Positions 8,691 through 18,475 of a stretch of DNA of 64,000 nucleotides are shown here, piece after piece. The notes under the pieces are model-generated. The model saw only the letters and a program-made list of their open reading frames with translations. It did not search any database and was not told the DNA's origin. Origin of the DNA: Marivivens geojensis (GTDB lineage: Bacteria > Pseudomonadota > Alphaproteobacteria > Rhodobacterales > Rhodobacteraceae); NCBI RefSeq assembly GCF_023540835.1, contig NZ_JALKCU010000003.1, positions 245,526 through 309,525 on the forward strand, written 5' to 3'. Within the stretch, counting starts at the first letter, position 1. Each line of letters opens with the position of its first letter. The translations under genes and the position numbers were made by a program.

Positions 8691-9436
8691 GAACTGCCCT
8701 TGCCCTGCTGTTATGGATGTCAGCGCCCGCCGTGGCGCAAGATATCCATATCTTGGGCGAGGTGCATGACAATCCTCTGCATCATATCGAACAAGCAAAC
8801 CAGATCGCGGCTATTACGCCCTCCGCAATCGTGTTCGAGATGCTGACGCCTGATCAGGCCGCGCTGGTTAACTCCAGCGATCGCAACGATCCCAATCTCA
8901 GCACGATCATTGGGTGGGAAGAGTCAGGTTGGCCCGAGTTCGCGATCTACGCGCCCATCTTCGCGGCGAGCGACGCCCCAGTTTACGGCGCGGCGCTTCC
9001 TCGGGATACGGTGATAGCTGCGATAGCATCGTCGGCCGCCGATGTCTTTGGTGAGGGCGCCGATCGTTATGGCCTCACTACTCTGTCTGACGACCTAAGA
9101 GCCGCGATGGAGGCCGAACAGGCAGAGGCTCATTGCGATGCACTCCCCGCTGAAATGCTCCCTGGAATGGTAGAGGCGCAGCGCTTGCGCGACGCACATT
9201 TCGCGCGCGTGACCCTGACCGCCTATGATGAAACTGGTGGACCGGTGGTTCTGATCACGGGCAACGGCCACGCCCGCACCGACCGCGCGGTACCCGCCTA
9301 CATCGCCCGCGTTCGGCCTGAACTGACGGTTCATGCGCTGGGCCTGCTGGAAGCGCCCGAGGACGATGCGCCCTTTGACAGGGTGATCGTCACAGCCCCC
9401 GCAGCACGAGACGACCCATGTGCGGCGTTCCGGTGA
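8687..9436 (+). CDS. ChaN family (haem-binding-type) exported protein
   Basis: A 249-residue protein with a cleavable signal peptide of about 18 residues ending AVAQ. It begins the mature part with DIHILGEVHDNPLHH, the conserved G-E-x-H-D motif of the ChaN/TIKI-like superfamily, and has VLITGNGHARTDRAVP near the C-terminus. ChaN of Campylobacter binds haem as a dimer; TIKI relatives are metallopeptidases. There is no lipobox Cys, so it is probably soluble in the periplasm. ATGA overlap with rpoH2 suggests co-transcription and a possible stress link, which is inference. Confidence 0.82.
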   Translation: MRTALALLLWMSAPAVAQDIHILGEVHDNPLHHIEQANQIAAITPSAIVFEMLTPDQAALVNSSDRNDPNLSTIIGWEESGWPEFAIYAPIFAASDAPVYGAALPRDTVIAAIASSAADVFGEGADRYGLTTLSDDLRAAMEAEQAEAHCDALPAEMLPGMVEAQRLRDAHFARVTLTAYDETGGPVVLITGNGHARTDRAVPAYIARVRPELTVHALGLLEAPEDDAPFDRVIVTAPAARDDPCAAFR

Positions 9437-9492
9437 TTGTTCTTTTCGTTGCCGCTGGTTAGGGTTCCACCAATCGTTCAAAGGGGGCCGTG

Positions 9493-10683
9493 ATGCTGGC
9501 TGGCAAACATATCCTATTGATCATCGGCGGGGGCATTGCAGCCTTTAAGTCGCTCGATCTGATCCGGCGTCTGCGCGAACAAGGGGCAGAGGTCACGCCT
9601 GTCTTGACCAAAGCAGGGGCAGAGTTCGTGACGCCGCTCTCTGTCTCTGGTCTTGCCGCCCGCAAGGTTTATCAGGATTTGTTCGATCTGACCGATGAGG
9701 CCGAGATGGGCCATATCGAGTTGTCACGCGCGGCGGACCTCGTTGTTGTGGCCCCTGCGACGGCGGATCTCTTGGCGAAAATGGCGGGCGGTCATGCGAA
9801 TGATCTGGCGTCGACGCTGCTGATGGCGACCGACAAACCTGTGCTGGTGGCTCCTTCAATGAACGTGCGGATGTGGGAACATGCCGCCACCCAGCGCAAT
9901 GTTAGGATGCTCAAGGACGACGGTATCCTGTTCGTTGGCCCGACCGAAGGCAATATGGCCTGTGGCGAGTTTGGCTTTGGCCGCCTGTCTGAGGTGCCTG
10001 AGATCATCGCCGCCATAGACGCCGCTCTCTCTGACGGGCCGCTCAAGGGCAAACGCATCCTCGTAACCTCAGGTCCGACCCACGAACCTATCGACCCCGT
10101 GCGCTACATCTCCAATCGGTCGTCAGGCGCCCAAGGCACCGCTGTCGCGCGGGCATTGGCTCAATTGGGTGCGGATGTTGTATTTGTGACAGGCCCAGCC
10201 GATGTGCCGCCGCCCGCGGGCGTAAATGTTGTGAAAGTGCAAACTGCGTCTCAAATGTTAGAGGCCGTTCAGGGCGCTTTACCCGTTGATGCAGCGGTCT
10301 TTGCGGCGGCAGTAGCAGATTGGCGGGTCGCCTCGGCCTGTGGGTCGAAGATCAAGAAAGTGAACGGCGCGCTGCCCGTTTTGGAGTTCGCAGAGAACCC
10401 CGATATCCTCGCAACCGTGAGCCAGATGACTGATGGCCGCCCGCCGTTGGTCGTTGGGTTTGCGGCTGAAACGGACGATGTGATCGCCCACGCAACGGCC
10501 AAGCGGGCCCGCAAAGGGTGTGACTGGATCGTGGCGAATGACGTCTCTCCTGAAACGGGGATCATGGGGGGCACCGAAAACGCTGTGACGCTCATCACTG
10601 GAACGTCCGCTGAAGACTGGCCGCGTATGGGCAAGGATGCCGTCGCACAGCGGCTCGCCCAGCGGATCGCGGAGGCCCTATGA
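9493..10683 (+). CDS. coaBC: Bifunctional phosphopantothenoylcysteine decarboxylase / phosphopantothenate-cysteine ligase
   Basis: The ATG at 9493 follows AAGGGGG with better spacing than the GTG at 9490; the product is 396 residues, normal for CoaBC. The N-terminal flavin domain has [16 protein letters not shown], the [12 protein letters not shown] segment and the [11 protein letters not shown] motif, with the substrate-flap Cys in [11 protein letters not shown]. The ligase half begins at about residue 185 with [21 protein letters not shown]. It carries out two successive steps from phosphopantothenate to phosphopantetheine in CoA synthesis. It overlaps dut by four bases. panB and panC lie 8 kb away on the other strand. 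Confidence 0.96.
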   Translation: MLAGKHILLIIGGGIAAFKSLDLIRRLREQGAEVTPVLTKAGAEFVTPLSVSGLAARKVYQDLFDLTDEAEMGHIELSRAADLVVVAPATADLLAKMAGGHANDLASTLLMATDKPVLVAPSMNVRMWEHAATQRNVRMLKDDGILFVGPTEGNMACGEFGFGRLSEVPEIIAAIDAALSDGPLKGKRILVTSGPTHEPIDPVRYISNRSSGAQGTAVARALAQLGADVVFVTGPADVPPPAGVNVVKVQTASQMLEAVQGALPVDAAVFAAAVADWRVASACGSKIKKVNGALPVLEFAENPDILATVSQMTDGRPPLVVGFAAETDDVIAHATAKRARKGCDWIVANDVSPETGIMGGTENAVTLITGTSAEDWPRMGKDAVAQRLAQRIAEAL

Positions 10684-11150
10684 TTACCACGCCGACTATT
10701 GTGATCGAATGGCTCGACGGAGCTGATACCGACATCGCGTTGCCAGCCTACGAAACGGCGGGGGCGGCTGGTGCGGACGTGCGTGCGAACTTTGCTCCCA
10801 ACGGGCGCGAAGGCGTCACCATCGAGGCGGGCGCTCGAGCACTGATCCCCTGCGGGTTTCGGATGGAAATCCCTGCAGGATATGAAGTGCAGGTCCGCCC
10901 ACGTTCTGGCCTCGCCTTGAAACACGGTATCACCTTGCCGAATACACCGGGCACTATCGACAGCGATTATCGCGGGCCTGTTGGGGTGATCATCCTCAAC
11001 GCGGGGTCCGAACCGTTCCACATCGCCCACGGTGACCGCATCGCGCAGTTCGTGGTCGCGCCTGTGGTTCAGGGGCAGTTCGCTCTCGGCTCTGGCTTGT
11101 CCGAGACGGCGCGCGGCCAAGGCGGCTTTGGCTCGACGGGGCGTAAATGA
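10680..11150 (+). CDS. dut: dUTP diphosphatase
   Basis: A 156-residue trimeric dUTPase with its five motifs readable: AGADVRA (1), [11 protein letters not shown] (2), GTIDSDYRG with the catalytic Asp (3), GDRIAQFVV (4) and the flexible C-terminal GQGGFGSTG (5). It hydrolyses dUTP to dUMP and pyrophosphate, keeping uracil out of DNA and supplying dTMP synthesis. Both ends overlap neighbours by four bases (ATGA), so it is part of a tight coaBC-dut-moeB-like unit. The coaBC-dut pairing is common in bacteria. Confidence 0.96.
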   Translation: MITTPTIVIEWLDGADTDIALPAYETAGAAGADVRANFAPNGREGVTIEAGARALIPCGFRMEIPAGYEVQVRPRSGLALKHGITLPNTPGTIDSDYRGPVGVIILNAGSEPFHIAHGDRIAQFVVAPVVQGQFALGSGLSETARGQGGFGSTGRK

Positions 11151-12193
11151 TCACCGTTTTCGCGATGATTTCGGTCATGTGGGGCATCGGTTGGGCGATG
11201 AATGTTCCCCACCGCGTGCGTTGGGGCATGACGGGCGTTCTGATGGCGGCGGTGCTTTTGGCGAACATCGTTTTGCCCGCAGGTAATCCGCTGCGCCAAG
11301 CCACTGGCGGCGATGCCCGCCTCTGGGCGCTGATCATCGGCGCGGGCGTTGTGATCTATATCTACCGCCTCGGCCTCGGTTGGATCAAAGCCAAGGTCGC
11401 CGCTAAGGAACCCGTTGCCGCATCACCGACCAAAACATTCTCCGACAGCGAATTGGACCGCTACGCTCGCCACATGATGCTGCGCGAAATCGGCGGTGCG
11501 GGGCAGAAACGGCTGAAACAAGCCAAGGTGCTGGTGATTGGCGCAGGCGGCCTTGGGTCGCCCGCGTTGATGTATCTCGCAGCGGCGGGTGTCGGCACAA
11601 TCGGCGTCGTGGATGACGATACTGTCGATAACTCCAACCTTCAGCGCCAAGTGATCCACACCGATGCCCGCATTGGCCAACCCAAGGTGCACTCAGCCGC
11701 TGCCGCGATGACCGCGCTGAACCCGTGGATCGAAGTGCGTCCCTATGCGCGTCGCTTGGACGATGACACGGCTGAGGCACTTTTTGCCGACTACGATCTG
11801 ATCCTCGACGGGACCGACAACTTTGCCACGCGCTACATGGTGAACCGCATCGCGGTCAAACTGGGGAAACCGCTGATCGCCGCCGCGATGACGCAATGGG
11901 AAGGACAAATTTCGGTCTACGATCCCGCCAATGGTGGCCCCTGTTTCCAATGTGTCTTTCCCGAGGCTCCAGCCGCAGGGTTGGTTCCGTCGTGCGCAGA
12001 GGCTGGCGTTCTTGGGCCACTCCCTGGCGTGATCGGATCGTTGATGGCGGCAGAGGCTGTTAAATTGATCACAGGCGCGGGCGAAACGCTACGTGGTCGA
12101 TTGATGATGTATGATGCTCTCTACGCCGATAGTCGCATGATGAAGACCAAATCGCGGGCAGATTGCCCCGTTTGCGGAACATCCCACGACTAA
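11147..12193 (+). CDS. MoeB/ThiF/HesA-family E1-like adenylyltransferase with N-terminal membrane helices
   Basis: The 348-residue protein has an E1-like core from about residue 100: [18 protein letters not shown], the nucleotide loop [25 protein letters not shown], and [16 protein letters not shown]. Zinc-type Cys pairs are CFQC and CPVC. Such enzymes adenylate the C-terminal Gly of MoaD or ThiS for sulfur transfer. The first 80 residues are unlike classic MoeB: three hydrophobic stretches (about 3-20, 28-46 and 60-76) predict a membrane anchor. No rhodanese domain follows. The core assignment is firm; the substrate and reason for membrane attachment are not. Confidence 0.87.
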   Translation: MITVFAMISVMWGIGWAMNVPHRVRWGMTGVLMAAVLLANIVLPAGNPLRQATGGDARLWALIIGAGVVIYIYRLGLGWIKAKVAAKEPVAASPTKTFSDSELDRYARHMMLREIGGAGQKRLKQAKVLVIGAGGLGSPALMYLAAAGVGTIGVVDDDTVDNSNLQRQVIHTDARIGQPKVHSAAAAMTALNPWIEVRPYARRLDDDTAEALFADYDLILDGTDNFATRYMVNRIAVKLGKPLIAAAMTQWEGQISVYDPANGGPCFQCVFPEAPAAGLVPSCAEAGVLGPLPGVIGSLMAAEAVKLITGAGETLRGRLMMYDALYADSRMMKTKSRADCPVCGTSHD

Positions 12194-12259
12194 CGAGTGA
12201 ATGGCTCTGGCGGTTCCCTTTCGACGGACCTAGACTCTGTCCAAGTATAGGAGAACCCG

Positions 12260-14281
12260 ATGACAAACCCGTTGCTGAACGATTGGTCCACCCCCTTTGG
12301 CTTGCCACCCTTTGATGTGATTTCGGACGATGATTTCGCGCCAGCGGTCGATGCAGCCTTGGCCGAGGCGCGGGCGAATTATGCGGCAATCGTTGCTGAA
12401 CCAGAGATTACATTTGCCAATACGGTTGAGGCGATGGAGCGCACGACAGCCACGCTCGACCGCGTGATGGGGGCGTTCTACGCGCTGGCGGGTGCCGATG
12501 CGAACCCCGCGCGTGAGGCATTGATGCGGGAATTTGCGCCAAAGATGTCGGCCTTCTGGTCCGAAGTCACCACCAACGAGGCGCTCTTTGCTCGGGTGGA
12601 AACCCTGTGGGAACAACGGGATGACTTGGGTCTGAACGACGAACAAGCGCGGCTGCTTTATCTGTCCTACCGTGGGTTCGTCCGCGCAGGGTCCAAGCTC
12701 AAGGGCGCTGAGGCCGAGCGTCTGACCGAAGTGAAATCGCGCCTGTCCGTCTTGGGCACACAGTTCACTCAGAACCTTTTGGCCGACGAACGGTCGTGGT
12801 TCATGCCGCTTGCGGAATCCGATCTAAACGGTTTGCCCGATTATGTGGTCTCAGCCCTGCGTGCCGCTGGCAAAGACAAGGACCAAGACGGCCCCGTTGT
12901 TACTCTGTCCCGCTCTGTCATCGTGCCGTTCTTGCAAACCTGTCCGAACCGTGAACTGCGTCGTAAATCCTATGAGGCGTGGACCGCGCGCGGCGCCAAT
13001 GGCGGTGACACGGACAACCGTGCGATTGCCGCTGAAATTCTGGCCTTGCGGTCTGAACGCGCCAAACTGCTCGGTTACGAGGACTTTGCCCATTACAAAC
13101 TCGAAACCGAAATGGCGGGTACGCCAGATGCGGTGCGCGGGTTGTTGATGGATGTCTGGGGCCCCGCGAAATCCCGCGCCGAAGCAGACGCTAAGATTCT
13201 CGAGGGCATGCTCCACAATGATGGTCACCAAGGCCCGCTCGAGGCATGGGACTGGCACTATTATTCCGCCATCCGTCGCAAGGCTGAGCATGATCTGGAT
13301 GAGGCCGAGGTCAAACCATATTTCCAACTCGACCGCATGATCGATGCCGCTTTTGCCTGCGCCAATCGTCTGTTCGGGCTAGAGTTCAAACCGACCGAAG
13401 GGCCGCAATATCACCCCGATGTGCGTCTGTTTGAGGTGACACGCAACGGCGAACATATTGCGCTCTTTATGGGCGATTACTTTGCCCGTGGGTCCAAACG
13501 CTCTGGCGCGTGGTGTTCTGCCATGCGCAGCCAGAACAAACTCGACGGTGATGTCCGCCCGATCGTGATCAACGTCTGCAACTTTGCCAAACCCGCCGAG
13601 GGGCAGCCTGCGCTGTTGTCCTATGACGATGCCCGCACCCTGTTCCACGAATTCGGCCATGCGTTGCACCAAATGCTGTCGAATGTGACCTACGATTCCA
13701 TGTCGGGCACATCTGTGGCCCGCGATTTCGTCGAACTGCCTAGCCAGCTTTATGAACACTGGCTCGATGTGCCAGAAGTGTTGGCAGAATTTGCGGTTAA
13801 CGCGGCAGGAGAGTCGATGCCTTCGGAGCTTCTGCAAAAGGTACTTGGCGCGGCGACCTATGACATGGGGTTCCAGACGGTTGAATATGTGGCTTCGGCG
13901 ATCGTGGACCTCGAATTCCACCTCGGCACACCGCCCGCGGATCCGATGCAGAAACAGGCTGAAGTGCTAGAGGCCATCGGGATGCCCCGTGCGATCCGTA
14001 TGCGCCACGCCACCCCGCATTTCGCCCATGTGTTCAGTGGCGACGGTTATTCCAGCGGTTACTACAGCTATATGTGGTCCGAAGTCATGGATGCTGACGC
14101 CTTTGCTGCGTTCGAGGAAAAAGGCGATGCCTTTGACCCTGAAACGGCTCAAGCGCTTGAGGCGCATATCCTCTCTGTCGGGGGCACCGTCGATGCGGCT
14201 GAACTCTACACCCGCTTCCGAGGGCGGCTTCCGGGTGTTGAAGCGCTGCTTCAGGGTCGTGGTTTGCTCGACGTCGCATGA
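12260..14281 (+). CDS. M3 family metallopeptidase (oligopeptidase A / Dcp type)
   Basis: A 673-residue zinc peptidase with an AGGAGA ribosome site. The zinc motif FHEFGHALHQML (HExxH) is near residue 460, and the third ligand Glu follows in the ARDFVELPSQLYEHW region. The C-terminal YSSGYYSYMWSEV tyrosines are the usual substrate-binding loop. No signal peptide is seen, so it is probably cytoplasmic and degrades short peptides. Length and motifs fit the oligopeptidase A / dipeptidyl carboxypeptidase group; I cannot choose between them. Its stop overlaps the next start by four bases. Confidence 0.92.
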   Translation: MTNPLLNDWSTPFGLPPFDVISDDDFAPAVDAALAEARANYAAIVAEPEITFANTVEAMERTTATLDRVMGAFYALAGADANPAREALMREFAPKMSAFWSEVTTNEALFARVETLWEQRDDLGLNDEQARLLYLSYRGFVRAGSKLKGAEAERLTEVKSRLSVLGTQFTQNLLADERSWFMPLAESDLNGLPDYVVSALRAAGKDKDQDGPVVTLSRSVIVPFLQTCPNRELRRKSYEAWTARGANGGDTDNRAIAAEILALRSERAKLLGYEDFAHYKLETEMAGTPDAVRGLLMDVWGPAKSRAEADAKILEGMLHNDGHQGPLEAWDWHYYSAIRRKAEHDLDEAEVKPYFQLDRMIDAAFACANRLFGLEFKPTEGPQYHPDVRLFEVTRNGEHIALFMGDYFARGSKRSGAWCSAMRSQNKLDGDVRPIVINVCNFAKPAEGQPALLSYDDARTLFHEFGHALHQMLSNVTYDSMSGTSVARDFVELPSQLYEHWLDVPEVLAEFAVNAAGESMPSELLQKVLGAATYDMGFQTVEYVASAIVDLEFHLGTPPADPMQKQAEVLEAIGMPRAIRMRHATPHFAHVFSGDGYSSGYYSYMWSEVMDADAFAAFEEKGDAFDPETAQALEAHILSVGGTVDAAELYTRFRGRLPGVEALLQGRGLLDVA

Positions 14282-15375
14282 TGCTGCGACGGATTTGGCT
14301 CAGTTTTGTGATGCTCTGCCTCGTTGCGGCCTGTTCAGGTCGCCCGGGGCCGGAGGTGCTGACCCCGATCCCCGAGGCTGCTGACGGGACAGAGGTGATC
14401 CGTCTATACGCGGTGACGACGCGCACAGCGGACGAGGCGCCACTGTTGGGTTTCGACAACACGCCGAGCTTTGAACTGGCCTATCGCTATTATGACATTT
14501 CGGTGCCGCAGCACCGTCGGGCAGGGCAGGTGACATGGCCCAGCCGCACGCCCGATCCGTCCAAGCAATTCGTTGTGGTCGATAGCGGAATTATGGAGCG
14601 GCCCGATTTCTTGAACGAAGTCATCGCCCGCAACCGATCCAATGGGTCGGGTGAGGTCGGTATCTTTGTTCACGGCTTTAATCAACGCTACCAAGAGGCG
14701 CTTTTCCGACTAGCCCAATTGACTGCGGATGCAGGTGGCAGCAACGCGCCGATCCTCTTTGCTTGGCCGTCGAACGGGCGACCGCTCGAATACATCGGCG
14801 ACCGTCAGGCCGCGATTTTCTCGCGCGAGCCATTGGCCGACCTGATGGATGATATTGTCAAACGGAACGGCAAAACGCTGATCTTTGCCCACTCTATGGG
14901 TGGTTTTCTGACGATGGAGGCGATGCGGACGCTCAAACTCGAAGGCAAGGACTCCACCTTGGACAAGCTGTCGGTGGTTCTGGCTGCACCCGATGTTGAT
15001 CTGTTTCTCTTTCGCCGTCAGATGGAGGTGATCGGTGAAATGCGGGAACCTCTGACAGTTCTCGTGTCGCCCGATGATCGCGCCTTGTTGTTGTCATCCC
15101 GCGTTGGCGGCGGGCGGCCTAGGCTGGGGGCATTGGACGTGAGCGATCCAGAGGTGGCCTCGGTCGCTGAGGACTTTAACATTCGGATCATCGACGTGAG
15201 TTCCGTCGAATCTGATCCCCTGCGCCATAGCCGCTATATCAACCTCGCGACGCTCTATACCGCCCTCGAAGGGCAGGCCAGCGGACGCACCGACCTCGCG
15301 ACGGCAGGGACATTCGTGTTCGATGCGATTGGTCAGGGGCTATTGCTGCCCGTGAACGTGCTGACGCGAAATTAA
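14278..15375 (+). CDS. Alpha/beta hydrolase lipoprotein (DUF900 type)
   Basis: A 365-residue protein whose N-terminus MMLRRIWLSFVMLCLVAAC ends in a lipobox (Cys19), so it is predicted to be a membrane-anchored lipoprotein. The hydrolase part shows VGIFVHGFNQRYQEAL and the nucleophile elbow FAHSMGGFLTMEA, typical of DUF900 esterase-like proteins. Substrate unknown. It is coupled to the M3 peptidase gene by an ATGA overlap, and its last four bases overlap the convergent cation-efflux gene. Confidence 0.83.
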   Translation: MMLRRIWLSFVMLCLVAACSGRPGPEVLTPIPEAADGTEVIRLYAVTTRTADEAPLLGFDNTPSFELAYRYYDISVPQHRRAGQVTWPSRTPDPSKQFVVVDSGIMERPDFLNEVIARNRSNGSGEVGIFVHGFNQRYQEALFRLAQLTADAGGSNAPILFAWPSNGRPLEYIGDRQAAIFSREPLADLMDDIVKRNGKTLIFAHSMGGFLTMEAMRTLKLEGKDSTLDKLSVVLAAPDVDLFLFRRQMEVIGEMREPLTVLVSPDDRALLLSSRVGGGRPRLGALDVSDPEVASVAEDFNIRIIDVSSVESDPLRHSRYINLATLYTALEGQASGRTDLATAGTFVFDAIGQGLLLPVNVLTRN

Positions 15376-16280
15376 GGATAGCGCGTATCGTCGGGGTGGG
15401 GTTCGACTCCGACGGGATCCTTGTGGATCAGAACGTCTGCATTCGGGTGCTCTGCCACAATGGCACGTCGAAGCGCAGCACCGATGCTGTGCGCCTCTTC
15501 CAACGTCTGCGATCCGTCCAATTCGATATGAAGGTTCACGAAAACGCGGCTCCCTGCTTGGCGGGTTTTGAGGTCGTGAAACCCGTGTACCCCGTCGAAG
15601 TTGCCCGCGATGTCAGCGATAGAGGCGATGATTTCGTCATCCGCCGCGCGGTCCATCAGGGCGTCCCACGCGCCTTTACCGATTTTGAGCGCGCCGTGGA
15701 ACATGATCAACGCTGCAACGATGGCCACGGCGCTATCGACCCACCCCCAGCCAAATTTCGCATTGAGCCAGAGCGCCACAATCGCACCGATCCCGGGGAT
15801 CAAGTCACCAATATAATGGAGGCTATCGGCGGCGACCACGCGGCTCCCTGTTTTGCGGGCGACGTAGCGCTGCCATGCGACCAGCATCAGGGTCAGCACG
15901 ATCGACAGCGCCATCACCGCAACGCCAGCAGTTTCCGAAGAGATATGAGCCGATTCTGGTTGGGACAGTCGCACCACCGCAGCGCCGAAAATGGCGGCGG
16001 CGGAGACGATGATGAAAAGGGACTGACCCAGCGCGGCAAGGTCTTCGGCAGAGGTATGTCCAAAGGTGTGATCTTCGTCTGCGGGCTTTGCGGCATAGGC
16101 GATAGCCGCCAATCCGCCCATCGACATCAGCAAATCCAACGCACTGTCCGCGAGGGTTGCCGCAATAGACAACGCCCCCGTCGCCCAGAGCGCCCAGAGT
16201 TTTGCCAGCACCAGCGTAATCGCGACGATGACGGAAAACACACCCGCAGAGAGGTTCAGCTTGTTACCAGAAGTCGTCAT
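15372..16280 (-). CDS. Cation diffusion facilitator (FieF-like) metal efflux transporter
   Basis: A 302-residue CDF protein with about six membrane helices and a C-terminal cytoplasmic domain. The metal-site motifs are DSALDLL (D-x-x-x-D, helix 2) and HYIGD (H-x-x-x-D, helix 5), the pattern of zinc/iron FieF-type exporters rather than the manganese type. The C-terminal ferredoxin-like domain includes VHGFHDLKTRQAGSRVFVNLHIELDG. It exports divalent metal in exchange for protons at the inner membrane. The exact metal cannot be fixed from the sequence. Confidence 0.92.
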   Translation of the reverse strand: MTTSGNKLNLSAGVFSVIVAITLVLAKLWALWATGALSIAATLADSALDLLMSMGGLAAIAYAAKPADEDHTFGHTSAEDLAALGQSLFIIVSAAAIFGAAVVRLSQPESAHISSETAGVAVMALSIVLTLMLVAWQRYVARKTGSRVVAADSLHYIGDLIPGIGAIVALWLNAKFGWGWVDSAVAIVAALIMFHGALKIGKGAWDALMDRAADDEIIASIADIAGNFDGVHGFHDLKTRQAGSRVFVNLHIELDGSQTLEEAHSIGAALRRAIVAEHPNADVLIHKDPVGVEPHPDDTRYP

Positions 16281-16309
16281 GCGGGCCCCCTTGTACTAGG
16301 CCGTCCTGT

Positions 16310-16843
16310 TTAGTCGAGCACTTCGTCCGCGCCAACACCCCAGATTGCCGATTTTGGTGCCCAGCCTTTATATCCAGCGGTGCTCAGCTGGCACCAGTTC
16401 AGGGTGCATTCTTCAACCCGCGCAACCACCCCCGCTTCGAGGATCGCTTCTTGGGGGCTGGATTCGTCTTGGCGTGCGTAGAGCGGCTGCATGTCGGTGT
16501 CGATAATAACCGTCCGCACGCCCGAAAGCATGATGTAGTGGACCCAACCACCCAATCCGTCACGATCGACCACGCGACGCCAGTTTTCATATTCGGCGGT
16601 CACTTGTAGCGGCATATCGCGGCGGGCAAAGACCCAATCGATGCGGTGAGAGGTCGATGGACCACGACGCACGTTGGCCTCATTCGCCTTGAGCGACACA
16701 AAACGGGGCAAAGGCAAACCCGTCACGGGACCCGTGCGAAGCTCTGTCTGATCCTCTGCGGTTTCGTTTTCTTCTGCGATGGCAGGCAAAACACCACCGA
16801 TGAGTGCGATGACCACCGTAAGGGACCGCAGAAAAGAACGCAT
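16310..16843 (-). CDS. Exported protein with bacterial SH3 domains
   Basis: From the ATG at 16843 the product is 177 residues with a signal peptide MRSFLRSLTVVIALIGGVLPAIA (cut after about residue 22). Two SH3-like units are readable: SLKANEANVRRGPSTSHRIDW and the later YARQDESSPQEAILEAGVVARV with CTLNWCQLSTAGYKGWAP. Two cysteines could form a disulfide. Alphaproteobacterial proteins of this kind are periplasmic and may bind cell-wall material. A further upstream in-frame start (16948) lacks a signal sequence and runs towards the divergent gene, so I did not use it. Confidence 0.85.
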   Translation of the reverse strand: MRSFLRSLTVVIALIGGVLPAIAEENETAEDQTELRTGPVTGLPLPRFVSLKANEANVRRGPSTSHRIDWVFARRDMPLQVTAEYENWRRVVDRDGLGGWVHYIMLSGVRTVIIDTDMQPLYARQDESSPQEAILEAGVVARVEECTLNWCQLSTAGYKGWAPKSAIWGVGADEVLD

Positions 16844-16959
16844 CTTACCACCTGTTTGCCTGTTTAGACGCAATGGGCGTTTGGCCGCTCTTGTATCGCG
16901 TCGATCATACGGGCAATCTGCCACTAAGAACGCCTGAAGGAAAGTCACGGAGGGGGCAA

Positions 16960-17946
16960 ATGGCCGGTAAACAACTGAGTGTTGTCGTCACGCGACGGTT
17001 GCCCGATGTCGTAGAGACCCGCATGAAAGAGCTATTCGATGCGCGTTTGCGGGATGACGATACCCGCATGACCCGCGAAGAGCTCTTGGCCTTGGTCCCT
17101 CAGGCGGATGTTCTGGTCCCCACTTTGACCGATAAGATCGACGCAGACGTCATGGATGCGTCCAACGGTCGGTTGCGTTTGATTGCGAACTACGGCGCAG
17201 GGGTCGATCACATCGACGTCGAAGCGGCCCGTGATCGCGGAATCATGGTCACGAACACGCCGGGCGTGATGACCGATGATACGGCCGACATGACGATGGC
17301 GTTGATCCTCTCGGTCGTGCGCCGCATCCCCGAAGGCATGACCAAAATGCAAGAAGGGGATTGGACGGGCTGGTCGCCCACGGCCATGCTCGGTGGTCGG
17401 ATCGCGGGACGTAAACTCGGTATCCTTGGAATGGGGCGGATTGGGCAAGCGGTGGCCCGCCGTGCTGCTGCCTTTGGCATGTCGGTGCATTACCACAACC
17501 GCCGCCGTCTGCGGGCGGAAACGGAGCAGGCGCTGAATGCGACGTGGTGGGATAGCCTCGACCAGATGGTGGCGCGGATGGATATCATCTCGATCAATTG
17601 CCCGCATACGCCGGGGACGTTCCATTTGATGAATGCCCGCCGTCTGAAATTGATGAAGCCGACGGCGGTGATTGTGAACACGTCGCGCGGTGAAGTGATC
17701 GACGAAAACGCACTGACACGGATGCTGCGCACGGGCGAAATCGCCGGCGCTGGCCTCGATGTGTTTGAACATGGGACTGAAGTGAATCCGCGTCTGCGTG
17801 CTTTGCCGAATGTGGTGCTCTTGCCGCATATGGGATCGGCGACAGTTGAAGGACGTATCGAGATGGGCGAACGGGTGATCCTCAACGCGCATACCTTTGC
17901 CGATGGGCACCGCCCGCCGGATCAGGTTCTGCCGTGGATGGTGTAA
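16960..17946 (+). CDS. D-isomer 2-hydroxyacid dehydrogenase (glyoxylate/hydroxypyruvate reductase type)
   Basis: Start at the ATG 16960 behind GGAGGGGG; 328 residues, the family norm. The NAD(P) loop is LGILGMGRIGQAVARR. The catalytic set lies in NCPHTPGTFHLMN, VNTSRGEVIDENAL and LLPHMGSATVE (Arg, Glu, His). Family members reduce glyoxylate or hydroxypyruvate, or oxidise D-glycerate, in the cytoplasm. A second, different enzyme of the same superfamily (GhrA type) lies at 57-58 kb. The upstream in-frame ATG at 16873 overlaps the divergent promoter region. Confidence 0.9.
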   Translation: MAGKQLSVVVTRRLPDVVETRMKELFDARLRDDDTRMTREELLALVPQADVLVPTLTDKIDADVMDASNGRLRLIANYGAGVDHIDVEAARDRGIMVTNTPGVMTDDTADMTMALILSVVRRIPEGMTKMQEGDWTGWSPTAMLGGRIAGRKLGILGMGRIGQAVARRAAAFGMSVHYHNRRRLRAETEQALNATWWDSLDQMVARMDIISINCPHTPGTFHLMNARRLKLMKPTAVIVNTSRGEVIDENALTRMLRTGEIAGAGLDVFEHGTEVNPRLRALPNVVLLPHMGSATVEGRIEMGERVILNAHTFADGHRPPDQVLPWMV

Positions 17947-18013
17947 CCTTCCTTTACCTGTCGTGAATTTGGATTAGCTTTGCTGAACACGGTCCTTTGG
18001 GAGGAGGAGCACG

Positions 18014-18475
18014 ATGTTCACCGGAGAAGTACGTCAGGCCGTTGATCGGTCGGTCCTATGTTGGCTCGCAACCGTCGATGCGGACGGCCAACCCAACGTC
18101 AGCCCCAAAGAGATTTTCTGCGCCATTGATGACGTGACCCTGTTGATCGCAGAGATCGCAAGTCCAGTGTCTCGCCGAAATATCGCCGAAAATTCAAAGG
18201 TCTGTGTCAGCTTTATCGATGTGTTCCGCCAGAAGGGCTACAAGGTCGTCGGCGACGCGCGCCTGATCTTGCCCGATGAGCCAGAATTCGACGCCATCGG
18301 CGGCCCGATCAAAGCGATGATCGGAACCGCATTCCCATTGCGTGGGTTGATCCGTGTGGATGCCGTGCGGGTGTCACCCATCGTTGCGCCTAGCTACCAG
18401 CACTTCCCCGACAGAACCGAGGCAGAGCAGGTGCGGCAGGCATTCAAAGCCTACGGCGTGAGGGCCGTAGATTAA
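18014..18475 (+). CDS. Pyridoxamine 5'-phosphate oxidase family (flavin-binding) protein
   Basis: A 153-residue split-beta-barrel protein with the N-terminal [21 protein letters not shown] segment common in FMN-binding PPOX-like proteins. An AGGAGG ribosome site precedes the ATG. It is too short and lacks the motifs to be a true PdxH. The substrate is unknown; relatives reduce F420 or haem compounds or bind FMN. The last bases overlap the convergent panB stop by four bases, and a 7-base-pair hairpin (18451-18470) lies inside its 3' end. Confidence 0.8.
   Translation: MFTGEVRQAVDRSVLCWLATVDADGQPNVSPKEIFCAIDDVTLLIAEIASPVSRRNIAENSKVCVSFIDVFRQKGYKVVGDARLILPDEPEFDAIGGPIKAMIGTAFPLRGLIRVDAVRVSPIVAPSYQHFPDRTEAEQVRQAFKAYGVRAVD

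Noticed and set aside
15396..16313. A 305-codon plus-strand frame opposite the cation-efflux gene
   Set aside because: Shadow of a CDF transporter with proper membrane helices and metal motifs; the frame's His/Arg-rich composition is not protein-like.
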